NCBI GenBank assembly: GCA_015709215.1
Contig: JACCQN010000016.1
Coordinates: 1 to 64,000 of the forward strand
DNA: 64,000 nt
Source: Bacteroidales bacterium
Lineage (GTDB): Bacteria > Bacteroidota > Bacteroidia > Bacteroidales > F082
Direction of reading: 5' to 3'
Shown here: positions 1 to 8,854 of the stretch, piece by piece
Layout of the letters: every line of letters starts with the position of its first letter
Numbering within the stretch: position 1 is the stretch's first letter
Notes under the pieces: generated by a model
Databases searched by the model: none
Seen by the model: only the letters and a program-made list of their open reading frames with translations
What the model was told of the DNA's origin: nothing
Position numbers and translations under genes: made by a program

Positions 1-297
1 GCATTTCAATGCTATTTATAATGGATTTAAACTGAGAGTTGGTGGTTTTAGTGGGGCAAATTGCCAAGAGTTTAATAAAACAAAAAGGTTACAAAGGGGT
101 ACGAAGGATAAAGTTTTCGTGTGTAGTGTATGTTGATTCAATTTGCATAGTACTTTAGCTTAGCAATAAACATTCGTCCCAGGCAGGCTCGATATCCGAA
201 ACAGCCGAAATAAGGGCGAGCCCGATACCTGCAATGCTCTTTTTGATTTTTAAAATTGTCCCCGAAATGATTTAACACAATTACTATAATAAAATAC
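1..297. other. Non-coding start of window
   Basis: No convincing gene. A frame on the plus strand is open from the window edge to a stop near 133 and could be the tail of a gene starting outside, but its 43 residues match nothing I recognise. A minus-strand open stretch near 170-280 has no start codon. Treated as intergenic. Confidence 0.4.
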
Positions 298-305
298 TAA
301 TTTTG
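298..305 (+). promoter_or_regulatory. Candidate -7 box (TAATTTTG) of the TPR/HTH gene
   Basis: Matches the Bacteroidota -7 consensus TAnnTTTG. It ends 4 bases before the ATG at 310, so the transcript would be essentially leaderless. No TTTG lies at the ideal upstream distance (a TTTA at 271-274 is 23 bases away), so this rests on one box. Confidence 0.4.
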
Positions 306-309
306 AGTT

Positions 310-2121
310 ATGATTTCTCAAACAAGACAGACGTGTTTTTCAGTTAGTTACATTTTGCTTCTGGTTATTTTTGCAATAACCCTGAACTTCTGTACCCATC
401 ATACTGAAAAAGATATTGAGCAAGAAAATAAACAACAACAGTTATCTGAGTTGTTGGATTCCATAGATAACAATGATATTTATCGAATTCCCAAAAAGGC
501 ATTAAGCCGGACAGCCGAAGCCATTTCTCTAGCCGACGAACTTAATGATAGCGTTGCTTTGTGCCGGATCATGATTATTAAAGCTGGGTGCTTTAGCGAA
601 CTTGGCAATCCTGACAGCACATTTATCTTTGCCGGGCAAGCCTTAAATGTTGCAGTCAAAATTGATAACGATACCCTTTTAGCGAAAGCCAATAACTTAT
701 TAGGATATTTTTATTCAGACATAAACGATTATGTTCGTGCTACACATTATTATATTGAAGCACTCAGGTTAATGGAGAAAGCAGGGAACAAAAGGGAGTT
801 CGCAATGATTAAGAATAACTTGGGGATTATTTATCACGAAATTGGAGAAATAGAAAAATCCATAGAATGTTATACTGAAGCTTTACCAGTGTTTGATTCT
901 ATTCATGATGAATTCAAAACGGCATTAATATGCCTAAATCTTGTTGCAGCATATTCTACAATCAAAGACAGTACAAACACGAGAAAATATTATAAAAGAT
1001 CTTTTTCGATCCTGAAAAAATTAGGCGATACGCTTCAAATAACCAAGTTGTTATGTAATAAAAGTTCATTTTATATAGATCGCGGTAAAATTGATAGTGC
1101 CATAATAACATTAAATTTAGTTATGGATTATTCGACAGCCATTAACAATAAACGGATGTTTTGTGTTGCACTTTACAATTTAGGATCATTGTATTATACC
1201 CACATGAATGACTTTGGGAAAGCCAGATTTTTTATAGAGAGGTGCCTAAATATGAATATGGAAGTATCGGATTTGGAGATTGAAATGGAAGCCCAACATG
1301 TATTATCAGAAATCGAAAATAGTGTCGGAAATTATAAAAGGAGTAATGATTTATTCAGGAAATATGTAGCACTCAGAGATAGCATAAAAGGAGGAAATGT
1401 AAAAAAGGAGATCATGGCCATCGAACTGCAATACAATCTTCAAAAGCAAGAGTACGAAACAATGCTCCTCAAACAAAAACTGAAACTCCGTGAAAAACAA
1501 AACATAAATTTGATCATTTCGCTGGTTGCTTTTCTTTTGTTGGTCATTATGATGATTTTTGTAGTTCGTACTGCATACAACAATCTTAAAAAATCATATG
1601 CCATAAAAGAGCTTGAAAAACAGCGCCTTGAAGAACAAATGGAAACCGACCGTAAAATTAACGAGATTGAAAAACTTAAGATTGATACCGAACTGGATTC
1701 AAAAAACAAGGAATTGGTCAGTTACTCGCTGAAGATCGTTACAAAAAATGATTTGCTTAATCAGATCACAAGATTGTCGATCAGGTATTATGATAACCTG
1801 AAGTTAGACAAGGATTATTTTAATGACCTAACAAGGATCATTAATGAAAATCTGAACATCGACAAGGAATGGAGTCAGTTTAAAATTTTATTCGAAAAGG
1901 TACATCACGGTTTTTTTGCCCGTTTAAAGCAAGAATACCCGAGGCTAACCGAATATGAACTCCGGTTTTGTGCTTACATTAAAATTAATCTCAACCCCAA
2001 GGAGATATCCCGGATTTTGAGTGTTAGCCCAAATACCGTTAAATCGTTCCGGTATCGCCTCAAAAAACGACTGAATTTAAATCCGGATGAAAGCATAGAG
2101 GACTTTGTGAGAAATTTTTAG
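310..2121 (+). CDS. TPR-repeat membrane regulator with C-terminal HTH
   Basis: A 603-residue protein. It has an N-terminal hydrophobic segment (about residues 14-28), tandem tetratricopeptide repeats over about 40-370 (clear units around 'ANNLLGYFYSDINDYVRATHYY' region and 'IKNNLGIIYHEIGEIEKSIE'), a second membrane span near 398-418, a charged coiled coil (about 420-470) and a C-terminal LuxR-like helix-turn-helix (about 540-603; 'LNPKEISRILSVSPNTVKSF'). This layout is a common Bacteroidota regulator in which a periplasmic TPR sensor is joined through the membrane to a cytoplasmic DNA-binding domain; targets are unknown. The next gene downstream, a T9SS cargo protein, is a plausible but unproven target. 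A Cys at residue 28 after LNF is a weak lipobox; a signal anchor is as likely. Confidence 0.75.
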   Translation: MISQTRQTCFSVSYILLLVIFAITLNFCTHHTEKDIEQENKQQQLSELLDSIDNNDIYRIPKKALSRTAEAISLADELNDSVALCRIMIIKAGCFSELGNPDSTFIFAGQALNVAVKIDNDTLLAKANNLLGYFYSDINDYVRATHYYIEALRLMEKAGNKREFAMIKNNLGIIYHEIGEIEKSIECYTEALPVFDSIHDEFKTALICLNLVAAYSTIKDSTNTRKYYKRSFSILKKLGDTLQITKLLCNKSSFYIDRGKIDSAIITLNLVMDYSTAINNKRMFCVALYNLGSLYYTHMNDFGKARFFIERCLNMNMEVSDLEIEMEAQHVLSEIENSVGNYKRSNDLFRKYVALRDSIKGGNVKKEIMAIELQYNLQKQEYETMLLKQKLKLREKQNINLIISLVAFLLLVIMMIFVVRTAYNNLKKSYAIKELEKQRLEEQMETDRKINEIEKLKIDTELDSKNKELVSYSLKIVTKNDLLNQITRLSIRYYDNLKLDKDYFNDLTRIINENLNIDKEWSQFKILFEKVHHGFFARLKQEYPRLTEYELRFCAYIKINLNPKEISRILSVSPNTVKSFRYRLKKRLNLNPDESIEDFVRNF

Positions 2122-2406
2122 CGTTTGTCCATAGTCTATCTACCTCTCTAATTCCTCTGGTACACCAATGGTGATAATCATCTACCACTCCGACGGTAAG
2201 GTTTTCCCATTTAGTGACATTCGGGATGCAATGGCAAATGCCGTCATTTAATAAACTTCATTTTGTAGTGTCATTCTCAATTCTATTTTTTTAATGCATA
2301 CCAAATGCATCCTACGGTTTTTTGGATACTACTGTGCCGGGAAATACCTTTATCCTTTATTTTATTTAAACTTTAAACAAAAATTTTATCCACTAAAACC
2401 ATTACT

Positions 2407-4569
2407 ATGAAAAAAATTGTATTATCATTATCATTAATCATTGCGTTTTTTGTTATTTCAGCACAAACTTTTACAGAGTACAAACTACCAGTGGCAGGAA
2501 ACGATAGCCTTAAAGGACAAGGTTACTATTTAAAAGGTGAGAAAGGAATTAAAGCTTCTTTCCAGTATCTTAACCTAGATAAAAATGCTAACGAGAACCA
2601 GGAAATAAAATTCGTTAAGCCACCTACTTCTTTAAAGCCTATAAAACAAGTAAGCAGTGATTATGCGGGTCAAAGGATTACACACCATCTTACCCTACGG
2701 TTTAATATTATGTCTATGGGTATCACTATGACCAGCGAAAACAATAGTTATCAGCAGTTCAACTGGTCTAGTGGCAATACGATTGCAGAGATAGATGCAG
2801 AGGAAGGAGTGTATGATATCCTGATAAATGCATACGATTTCATGAATTCAGGTGATCTATTGTATGTTTTTTTGCATGGACTGAACCTGATTTCGGATGT
2901 AGATACAACAATTAACCTGATTGAATCAGCTAGTAATTATCTTTATTTTCACGGGTTGGATGAGAATGGCTTTCCCCTTCTACCGGATGATACAACGCTT
3001 TTAACGAACGTACAACAAATAAGTATTGAATTTCCGTCTTCTTTTGTTTTCCAATCGGCAAGCATGGCAATTGGGGGTTCACCAAAAGATTATGTTCGCT
3101 TTTCAGACGTAAATTCGAATTATTTGATAGATTTGTGGCAAAGCAATGTAAGACAAGGCAAAATGTTTGTTCTTGATCTCGCCCATCTTAATGGGATAGC
3201 GCAAGACACAATCCTGGAAAGCGCCCCTGATAATTATGAAAAGATGTCTGCTGTTTTTTATGAATCCCCATCAGCAAATAATGACTATTTAACCTTTAGC
3301 ACAGGCATTATTTTTCGACTTCGTGAAGATCCATACTATTTGTGGTCCGCGTATATCGAAAGTAATAATTCCGATTATTTCTCTCATAACCAAGATACAG
3401 TTATCGTATTTTTATCGAATGTATTCCAACCGGCAAACCTATGCAACTTTGTGGGAGCAGTTTCGTTTTGGGAAGATATGCCCGGATACGGTGTCCCGGA
3501 GAAAAGGTTTAGTACCAATCCATTTTACATCATGACCGACGATACCATACAGTTTTGTAAGTATTATCCACCGGTCAAAGCGGATTACAAAGTTCCGGGT
3601 AATTCCGTTGTAAGCTTTGGAAACTCGATGCCATATGCTAATATTAAAAGTGTAAATGAAGAATCCACCATTTTTAACTATTCAACCCTTTTTGGCCAAA
3701 GCAGCGAAAACCGTACACTCGATAATTATGCAAGCCTATATTACATCATGCAGGGGACGGATATCCTTCAATCTGACACTTTAGTTAACTTTATTCAACC
3801 CTATACTATTCCAGGTTCAGGGCCATATTCATTTTCGATTACGGATAGTAATTTCTACATTAGTGGAATTCAGGGGAAAATGATCGCTCAAAATACTTTT
3901 AACCTCCCAAATGATGATCCAAATCCACCTGTGTTAACTTCCTTTAAAATACTCAATTCCGATGGTTTACTCTGTAATACCTTTGAATCTGATGCACAAG
4001 CTTTTGTTCATCTTAGTGTTGCCGACTATACCGATAACGGGCTAAATGATGTTAGTGCGGTTTATCTTTATTATAAAGAGCATAACGAAGAAAGCTGGAC
4101 AACTGTCCCAGTACAAGAGATGCCTGAATTCTATGATCCGGTTTTTCAATACGGCCAGTATTTTATTGGCGATTTATCAACTGCAATCAACACTTATAAT
4201 TATCCAATCTTTTTTATAGATCTAAAACTTGAGGTATTAGACGGTGCCAATAATATTTTAACGGAAAGCTTTTATCCGGCATTTAAGGTACTAAATTCTG
4301 TCGGGATTGGAAATCCAGATCAGTCGGATCATAAACTAAATATATTAATTTATCCCAACCCCTCCCATGATGTATTATCCATCAAAACAAACAACATGGA
4401 AAGCGGGATGGTGTCGTTAAGCATTTTCGATTCGCGCGGACAAAAGATCATCGACAAAACCTTTTCCAACAAAATAGACCTGAATGTAAGCACATTTTCG
4501 GGCGGTGTTTATTATCTGAAATTACAAACCGGTGAATTCAACGAAGTACGGAAGATCGTAGTAAAGTAA
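2407..4569 (+). CDS. Secreted protein with T9SS type A sorting domain
   Basis: A 720-residue protein with a clear signal peptide (MKK, hydrophobic core, cut near SAQT at about residue 20). It ends in a type A T9SS sorting domain of about 80 residues, starting at 'LNILIYPNPSHDVLSI' and closing with a conserved GG-YYL segment and basic residues. The roughly 600 residues between resemble no family I know; they are rich in Asn, Asp, Ser and aromatics, as expected for an extracellular beta-rich cargo, and a segment near 500-620 looks like an Ig-like fold. The sorting domain predicts export through the type IX system with surface attachment or release. A strong terminator follows, so it is probably a single-gene transcript. 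Confidence 0.8.
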   Translation: MKKIVLSLSLIIAFFVISAQTFTEYKLPVAGNDSLKGQGYYLKGEKGIKASFQYLNLDKNANENQEIKFVKPPTSLKPIKQVSSDYAGQRITHHLTLRFNIMSMGITMTSENNSYQQFNWSSGNTIAEIDAEEGVYDILINAYDFMNSGDLLYVFLHGLNLISDVDTTINLIESASNYLYFHGLDENGFPLLPDDTTLLTNVQQISIEFPSSFVFQSASMAIGGSPKDYVRFSDVNSNYLIDLWQSNVRQGKMFVLDLAHLNGIAQDTILESAPDNYEKMSAVFYESPSANNDYLTFSTGIIFRLREDPYYLWSAYIESNNSDYFSHNQDTVIVFLSNVFQPANLCNFVGAVSFWEDMPGYGVPEKRFSTNPFYIMTDDTIQFCKYYPPVKADYKVPGNSVVSFGNSMPYANIKSVNEESTIFNYSTLFGQSSENRTLDNYASLYYIMQGTDILQSDTLVNFIQPYTIPGSGPYSFSITDSNFYISGIQGKMIAQNTFNLPNDDPNPPVLTSFKILNSDGLLCNTFESDAQAFVHLSVADYTDNGLNDVSAVYLYYKEHNEESWTTVPVQEMPEFYDPVFQYGQYFIGDLSTAINTYNYPIFFIDLKLEVLDGANNILTESFYPAFKVLNSVGIGNPDQSDHKLNILIYPNPSHDVLSIKTNNMESGMVSLSIFDSRGQKIIDKTFSNKIDLNVSTFSGGVYYLKLQTGEFNEVRKIVVK

Positions 4570-4606
4570 TTGTTCTCATAAACGTTAGTTAGTAATGATC
4601 ATATGT

Positions 4607-4636
4607 AAGCCGGCCTGTAATGGGCCGGCTTTTTTA
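4607..4636 (+). terminator. Rho-independent terminator after the T9SS cargo gene
   Basis: Perfect 9-bp stem AAGCCGGCC (4607-4615) / GGCCGGCTT (4623-4631), 7-base loop, followed by a T run. It closely resembles the terminator at 46114 after the second C25 protease. Confidence 0.9.
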
Positions 4637-4710
4637 TTCAAATGACATTTCAGTAAAAGTGAAAGCTGAAAAATTCTATGAAATACAAACAAAATCTAAA
4701 CCTTCATCAC

Positions 4711-4743
4711 AAAAAAGCAGTACGGAAAGATCGTACTGCTTTT
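4711..4743 (-). terminator. Bidirectional-looking terminator after sppA
   Basis: 12-bp perfect stem AAAAGCAGTACG (4713-4724) / CGTACTGCTTTT (4732-4743) with a 7-base loop. On the minus strand it ends in a run of six T and lies about 20 bases past the sppA stop, so it mainly serves sppA. Confidence 0.85.
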
Positions 4744-4765
4744 ATAGTTTTCACTTTCAGCTAAA

Positions 4766-6544
4766 CTATTCTATCGTAAAATAAAAGGGCAAACGTGCCT
4801 GAACACCTTGTATTTGCGCCATGCTTTCGAGGTATTCGAAAAAGGAATAATAACTTCCAAACTCTTTTTTCATCATGGCACGGGTGCGGGTTTCGCCACT
4901 CATGCCTTCCAAAATTCGCTGAAAAGGATCTTTTTGTTCCGGAAGTTCTACCAATCTGTAATCTTCGCCCAATCCGGCACGCTCGGCAGCCATAAATACG
5001 GCATCCTCAAAACCGCCCAGGGCATCAACCAAACCCAAATCCAGGGCGTCTTTGCCTGTCCAAACGCGACCCTGTCCAACGCTGTCAACATAGCTTTGAC
5101 GCAGATTGCGGGTATTGGCAACCAATGACGTAAAGTCATCATAAATACTAACTACTTCATCCTGAATCTTTTTGTGTTGAAATTCACTTAAAGGTTCCAT
5201 TACATCAAAAAAGTCGGCATTTTTATTGGTCATGGCTTTGTCGAAAGTGATGCCCAGTTTGTTTTTGAACATTTTACCCATATAAGGTATCACACCAAAA
5301 ACGCCAATTGAGCCGGTGATGGTTGTGGGTTCGGCATAGATATAATCGGCATTGGTCGAAATCCAGTAGCCTCCGGAGGCTGCTACATCACCCATCGAAA
5401 CGATAAAGGGTTTTTCGGCTTTGGCCAGTTCAACTTCCCTGCGAATCACTTCAGAGGCTAGCGCACTTCCGCCGGGAGAGTTTACGCGCATAACGATTGC
5501 CTTAATTTTATCGTCTTCGCGGGCTTTCCGAATAGCTTTGGAGATGCCTTCCGACCCAATCGCAGTTTCCGAACCCTCGCCACCGCTGATTTCGCCAATG
5601 GCATAAACAACAGCAATTTTGTTTCGACTCAGCTTTTCGTCGCCTACTTTGGCATGGGTATATTTCGATATTCCAACAGATTGAATTTTATCGTCGCCTT
5701 CAACACCAAGTTTTTCCTTAAGCAATGCAAGCATTTCATCTTTATAAACCAATTTATCAACAAATTTTAGTTGAAGCGCCTTTTCAGCATTATTCAATTC
5801 CAATTCATCCGCAATGCGCTGAAGATCGGCTAGCGGTATATTTCTGCTTCGACTTATAGCAGAAATCATTTCTTCCCAGGCCGAATTCAGCAATTTTTCC
5901 ATCTGTTCGCGGTTGGCTTCGCTCATTTTGTCGTACATCAAAGGCTCAACGGCACTTTTAAATTTGTTGTTCGGGCCGCGGATGATTTGTGCTTCCACCT
6001 CAAGTTTTTCGAGTGTCCCTTTCAGGAAGGCCAGCTGCGAGTTTAATCCCTTCCAAAGGATCATGCCTTCAGGATTGAGGTAAATCTCATCGGCCATGCT
6101 GGCCAGATAATAGGCTGACTGACTGTAGCCTTCGGAATAGGCAACAATAAATTTTCCGGAAAGCTTAAACTGCTCCAGCTTTTGACGGATTTCCTGGACA
6201 GTAGCCATACCGGTATTCAACTCACTTAAATCCATATAGATACCTTTGATATTAGAATCTTTGGCTGCTTTCTCAATGTTTTTTAACACATCATTCAACC
6301 CAAGCATTTCGTTGGGCTTAAACTGCATAAAATCAAAGTTTTCAAAAGGATTGGAAGGACTTCTGTCAAGAATTGGCTGATTGAATTTGGCCACGAGAAC
6401 TGTGTTCTCCTTGACGTTCACCTGCTTGTCTTCACCCATCGAAACCAATGCAGAGATGGTTCCAATCGTGATGAAAAGTAAAAGCAGCAACGTTAAAAGT
6501 GTTCCTAAAAAGGAAGCAAACATAAATTTAAAAAACTGTTTCAT
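4766..6544 (-). CDS. sppA: Signal peptide peptidase SppA, 67-kDa type
   Basis: A 592-residue membrane serine protease of family S49 that degrades cleaved signal peptides in the cell envelope. Residues about 10-32 form the N-terminal membrane anchor. Two tandem S49 domains follow, as in the long E. coli-type enzyme. The catalytic Ser/Lys dyad is visible: Lys196 in 'FKSAVEPL' in the first half and Ser390 in 'GDVAASGGYW' in the second. The length matches the 67K family (about 590-620). It stands alone, divergent from the glucosaminidase gene, and ends in a strong terminator. Confidence 0.95.
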   Translation of the reverse strand: MKQFFKFMFASFLGTLLTLLLLLFITIGTISALVSMGEDKQVNVKENTVLVAKFNQPILDRSPSNPFENFDFMQFKPNEMLGLNDVLKNIEKAAKDSNIKGIYMDLSELNTGMATVQEIRQKLEQFKLSGKFIVAYSEGYSQSAYYLASMADEIYLNPEGMILWKGLNSQLAFLKGTLEKLEVEAQIIRGPNNKFKSAVEPLMYDKMSEANREQMEKLLNSAWEEMISAISRSRNIPLADLQRIADELELNNAEKALQLKFVDKLVYKDEMLALLKEKLGVEGDDKIQSVGISKYTHAKVGDEKLSRNKIAVVYAIGEISGGEGSETAIGSEGISKAIRKAREDDKIKAIVMRVNSPGGSALASEVIRREVELAKAEKPFIVSMGDVAASGGYWISTNADYIYAEPTTITGSIGVFGVIPYMGKMFKNKLGITFDKAMTNKNADFFDVMEPLSEFQHKKIQDEVVSIYDDFTSLVANTRNLRQSYVDSVGQGRVWTGKDALDLGLVDALGGFEDAVFMAAERAGLGEDYRLVELPEQKDPFQRILEGMSGETRTRAMMKKEFGSYYSFFEYLESMAQIQGVQARLPFYFTIE

Positions 6545-6913
6545 AGTTGTTAATATTAATGTGTGTAAGGGATGATTACTCTAATTAACATAAATCATGC
6601 AAAAATTTCTATTTTATTGTTATTGAATTTCTTAAATCCAAAATATGCAGCTCATAGTTTGAGTAAAAGTGCCCGTTAAAGCACAAATAAATCTCAAAAT
6701 TGTTCGAAAGCGGGCAGTAAAAAAACGAAAACTTTCTTGTCAAAAAAATTAGTTCTTTATCTATTTTAACTGCCCACAAATTCAAAGAACATTTATCAAC
6801 AAATTTATGTGAAAAAATAAAGCGAGCACGCTGTTATAGGTTCAATTCTTAACATGATCTTTGCTATAAATTGTTCCCGAAAAAGAGTTAACCCTTAATA
6901 AACAGCGAAAAAA
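6545..6913. other. Divergent intergenic region sppA / glucosaminidase
   Basis: About 370 AT-rich bases between divergent genes. I see no small gene, no clear hairpin and no convincing TAnnTTTG box on either strand. It must hold both promoters. Confidence 0.4.
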
Positions 6914-7669
6914 ATGCGCGTTTCAACGGCTAAATGCCTTTTATTAATTCTTTTGTTGACCATCATAAATCTTGGCACAGGCAGTGCTAACCTGGCAGAA
7001 ACCTATGCCTCAGGAGTCAATTTTTCGACGGAAATTAGTTACATACAGACTATAAACCCCTATTTTTCAGGAATCAGACCAAATTATAAGCCATCCACAC
7101 ATGCTGAATCTTTTATCACGGATTTTTCAGCCATCCAATTTGATGAGTTAGTGCAGGGAAAAGGCCTGCTGACCAAAGAAAGAATGATGAGTTTTTTGTG
7201 GCTGCACAACACCAAACTAAGTTTAAAAGAAGCGGATGAAATTGTTTCTTTGTATATCACTGAATCGGCATATGAAGGAATCAATCATGATATCGCCTTC
7301 AGTCAGATGTGCCTCGAAACAGGATTTTTAAAATTTGGTGGCGATGTAACTAAAAATCAGTTTAATTACTGCGGTTTAGGAGCAACTGGAAGTGGTGTTT
7401 CGGGATTAGGTTTTTCCAATGTGCAAGAAGGTGTTAGAGCACATATTCAGCATTTAAAAGCATATGCTTCAACCGAAAAACTGAATAACGATCTTGTTGA
7501 CAGTCGTTTTGACTACGTAAAACGCGGTACTGTAAAAAGCTACGAGCAACTCACCGGCAAATGGGCTGCTGATCCACATTACCATCATAAATTAAAATCT
7601 ATTCTGCAAAGGCTTTATTCGGGCAGTTATGCTAAGGCTGATGAAACAAGGCTTAATAAAGTGCGTTAA
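6914..7669 (+). CDS. Secreted glucosaminidase-domain (peptidoglycan hydrolase) protein
   Basis: A 251-residue protein with an N-terminal signal peptide (about residues 1-26). From about residue 90 it carries a mannosyl-glycoprotein endo-beta-N-acetylglucosaminidase (GH73-like) domain. Typical features are the Glu in 'FSQMCLETGFLKFGG', where the family has its catalytic Glu, and the segment 'NQFNYCGLGATG', followed by 'GFSNVQEGVRAHIQHLKAYA'. The family cleaves N-acetylglucosamine bonds in peptidoglycan during wall remodelling. There is no LysM or other wall-binding domain. The stop is followed after 2 bases by folK, so the two are probably co-transcribed. Confidence 0.85.
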   Translation: MRVSTAKCLLLILLLTIINLGTGSANLAETYASGVNFSTEISYIQTINPYFSGIRPNYKPSTHAESFITDFSAIQFDELVQGKGLLTKERMMSFLWLHNTKLSLKEADEIVSLYITESAYEGINHDIAFSQMCLETGFLKFGGDVTKNQFNYCGLGATGSGVSGLGFSNVQEGVRAHIQHLKAYASTEKLNNDLVDSRFDYVKRGTVKSYEQLTGKWAADPHYHHKLKSILQRLYSGSYAKADETRLNKVR

Positions 7670-7671
7670 TA

Positions 7672-8172
7672 ATGGAAGATCAGATATTTATCCTACTGGG
7701 ATCTAACCAGGGCGAACGAAAAAAAATGCTTCAGCAAGCCACAGAAGCAATTGAAAGGATTTGCGGTGCAGTATTAAAGTCATCTTCCCGTTACGAAACT
7801 GCCCCCTGGGGATTTGAAAGTGAGCAATGGTTTATCAATCAGGTAATCCAAATCCGGAGTATTCTGAGCCCTGAAATGCTTCTTGCCAAACTACTTAGCA
7901 TTGAGCTTAAGCTGGGCAGGGTGCGCACCAACCAGCAATACAGCTCGCGTTTTATCGACCTTGATTTGTTATATTTTGGTCAACAAATTCTCCGAACCCC
8001 AGATCTTGAAATCCCCCATCCCCGATTGCATTTACGCCGATTTACACTATTGCCAATGAATGAGATAGCAGCTGATTTTGAGCATCCTATTTTTAAAAAA
8101 ACACAACATCAATTGCTGGTACAACTCGAAGATAATTCGGTGGTGAGAAGACTAATTCCTGATCAGATTTAG
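7672..8172 (+). CDS. folK: 2-amino-4-hydroxy-6-hydroxymethyldihydropteridine pyrophosphokinase
   Basis: A 166-residue HPPK, the usual length. It transfers pyrophosphate from ATP to 6-hydroxymethyl-dihydropterin in folate synthesis. Diagnostic motifs are the N-terminal 'LLGSNQGER', the 'SSRYETAPWGF' segment, and 'SSRFIDLDLLYFG' with its two magnesium-binding Asp residues, then 'IPHPRLHLRRFTLLPM'. No folP or folB lies nearby. It starts 2 bases after the glucosaminidase stop and is followed by the deoxynucleoside kinase 29 bases on, which has its own promoter box. Confidence 0.96.
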   Translation: MEDQIFILLGSNQGERKKMLQQATEAIERICGAVLKSSSRYETAPWGFESEQWFINQVIQIRSILSPEMLLAKLLSIELKLGRVRTNQQYSSRFIDLDLLYFGQQILRTPDLEIPHPRLHLRRFTLLPMNEIAADFEHPIFKKTQHQLLVQLEDNSVVRRLIPDQI

Positions 8173-8185
8173 TCAAAAAACCCTG

Positions 8186-8193
8186 TATCTTTG
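8186..8193 (+). promoter_or_regulatory. -7 box (TATCTTTG) of the deoxynucleoside kinase gene
   Basis: Exact TAnnTTTG match ending 8 bases before the ATG at 8202, implying a leader of only a few bases. No good TTTG at the -33 distance. Confidence 0.45.
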
Positions 8194-8201
8194 CCGCCGT
8201 A

Positions 8202-8834
8202 ATGCGCTATAATTTTATCACCATCGAAGGCACCATAGGAGCAGGAAAAACCTCTCTGGCAAACAGAATTGCAGTGCAATACAATGGCAAACTGATTCTG
8301 GAGCAATTTGAAGACAATGCCTTTTTGCCTAAGTTTTACAAAGATCAGGAAAAGTATGCCTTTCCGCTGGAGATGTCCTTTATGGCCTCACGCTTTCAGC
8401 AATTAAAGGAGCAGCTAAGCAGTCCTGATTTATTCAGTGATTTTATTATTGCTGATTATTTCTTTCCAAAATCACTCATCTTTGCGCAAAACACCTTACC
8501 AAAAGACGAACTGGCTTTGTTTACGCGTTTTTTTAATTTTATCAGTGTTAGCCTGCCTAAACCGGATCTTTTCGTGTATCTTTATCTCGATGTTGATCGG
8601 CTGCAGCATAATATCCGCCTGCGCGGACGCTCCTACGAACAACATATAAAAAACGAATACCTCGAGAAAATTCAGGCCGGCTACTTCGATTACATCAGGC
8701 AACAACAAGGCATGCGTATTTTAATCCTGGATACAAACAAACTGGATTTTGTGCATTCAGAAAAGGATTACAAGCGGATACTTGAAATCATCAATTCCGA
8801 CTACCCAACCGGCATCCACAGGTTTACTTTTTAA
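8202..8834 (+). CDS. Deoxynucleoside kinase
   Basis: A 210-residue nucleoside salvage kinase of the dNK/dGK-dAK family, phosphorylating deoxynucleosides with ATP. The P-loop 'IEGTIGAGKTS' lies at residues 8-18; 'SFMASRFQQL' and the Asp-Tyr of 'FIIADYFFPKS' form the substrate site region; 'RLRGRSYE' is the typical lid motif with its Arg residues. The length fits the family (200-220). Substrate preference (dA, dG or dC) cannot be told from sequence alone. The stop codon is embedded in a small hairpin (8819-8839) facing the convergent GNAT-nitrilase gene. Confidence 0.9.
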   Translation: MRYNFITIEGTIGAGKTSLANRIAVQYNGKLILEQFEDNAFLPKFYKDQEKYAFPLEMSFMASRFQQLKEQLSSPDLFSDFIIADYFFPKSLIFAQNTLPKDELALFTRFFNFISVSLPKPDLFVYLYLDVDRLQHNIRLRGRSYEQHIKNEYLEKIQAGYFDYIRQQQGMRILILDTNKLDFVHSEKDYKRILEIINSDYPTGIHRFTF

Positions 8835-8839
8835 ACCTG
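8819..8839. terminator. Small hairpin between convergent genes
   Basis: 8-bp stem CAGGTTTA (8819-8826) / TAAACCTG (8832-8839) with a CTTTT loop, overlapping the kinase stop codon. It may end transcription from both sides, but the T run is short (TGTTTTG). Confidence 0.45.
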
Positions 8840-8854
8840 CTGTTTTGAAGCTTG

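Noticed and set aside
2-133. Tail of a gene entering the window
   Set aside because: A 43-codon open frame to the window edge is compatible with chance in this composition and matches no family I recognise.
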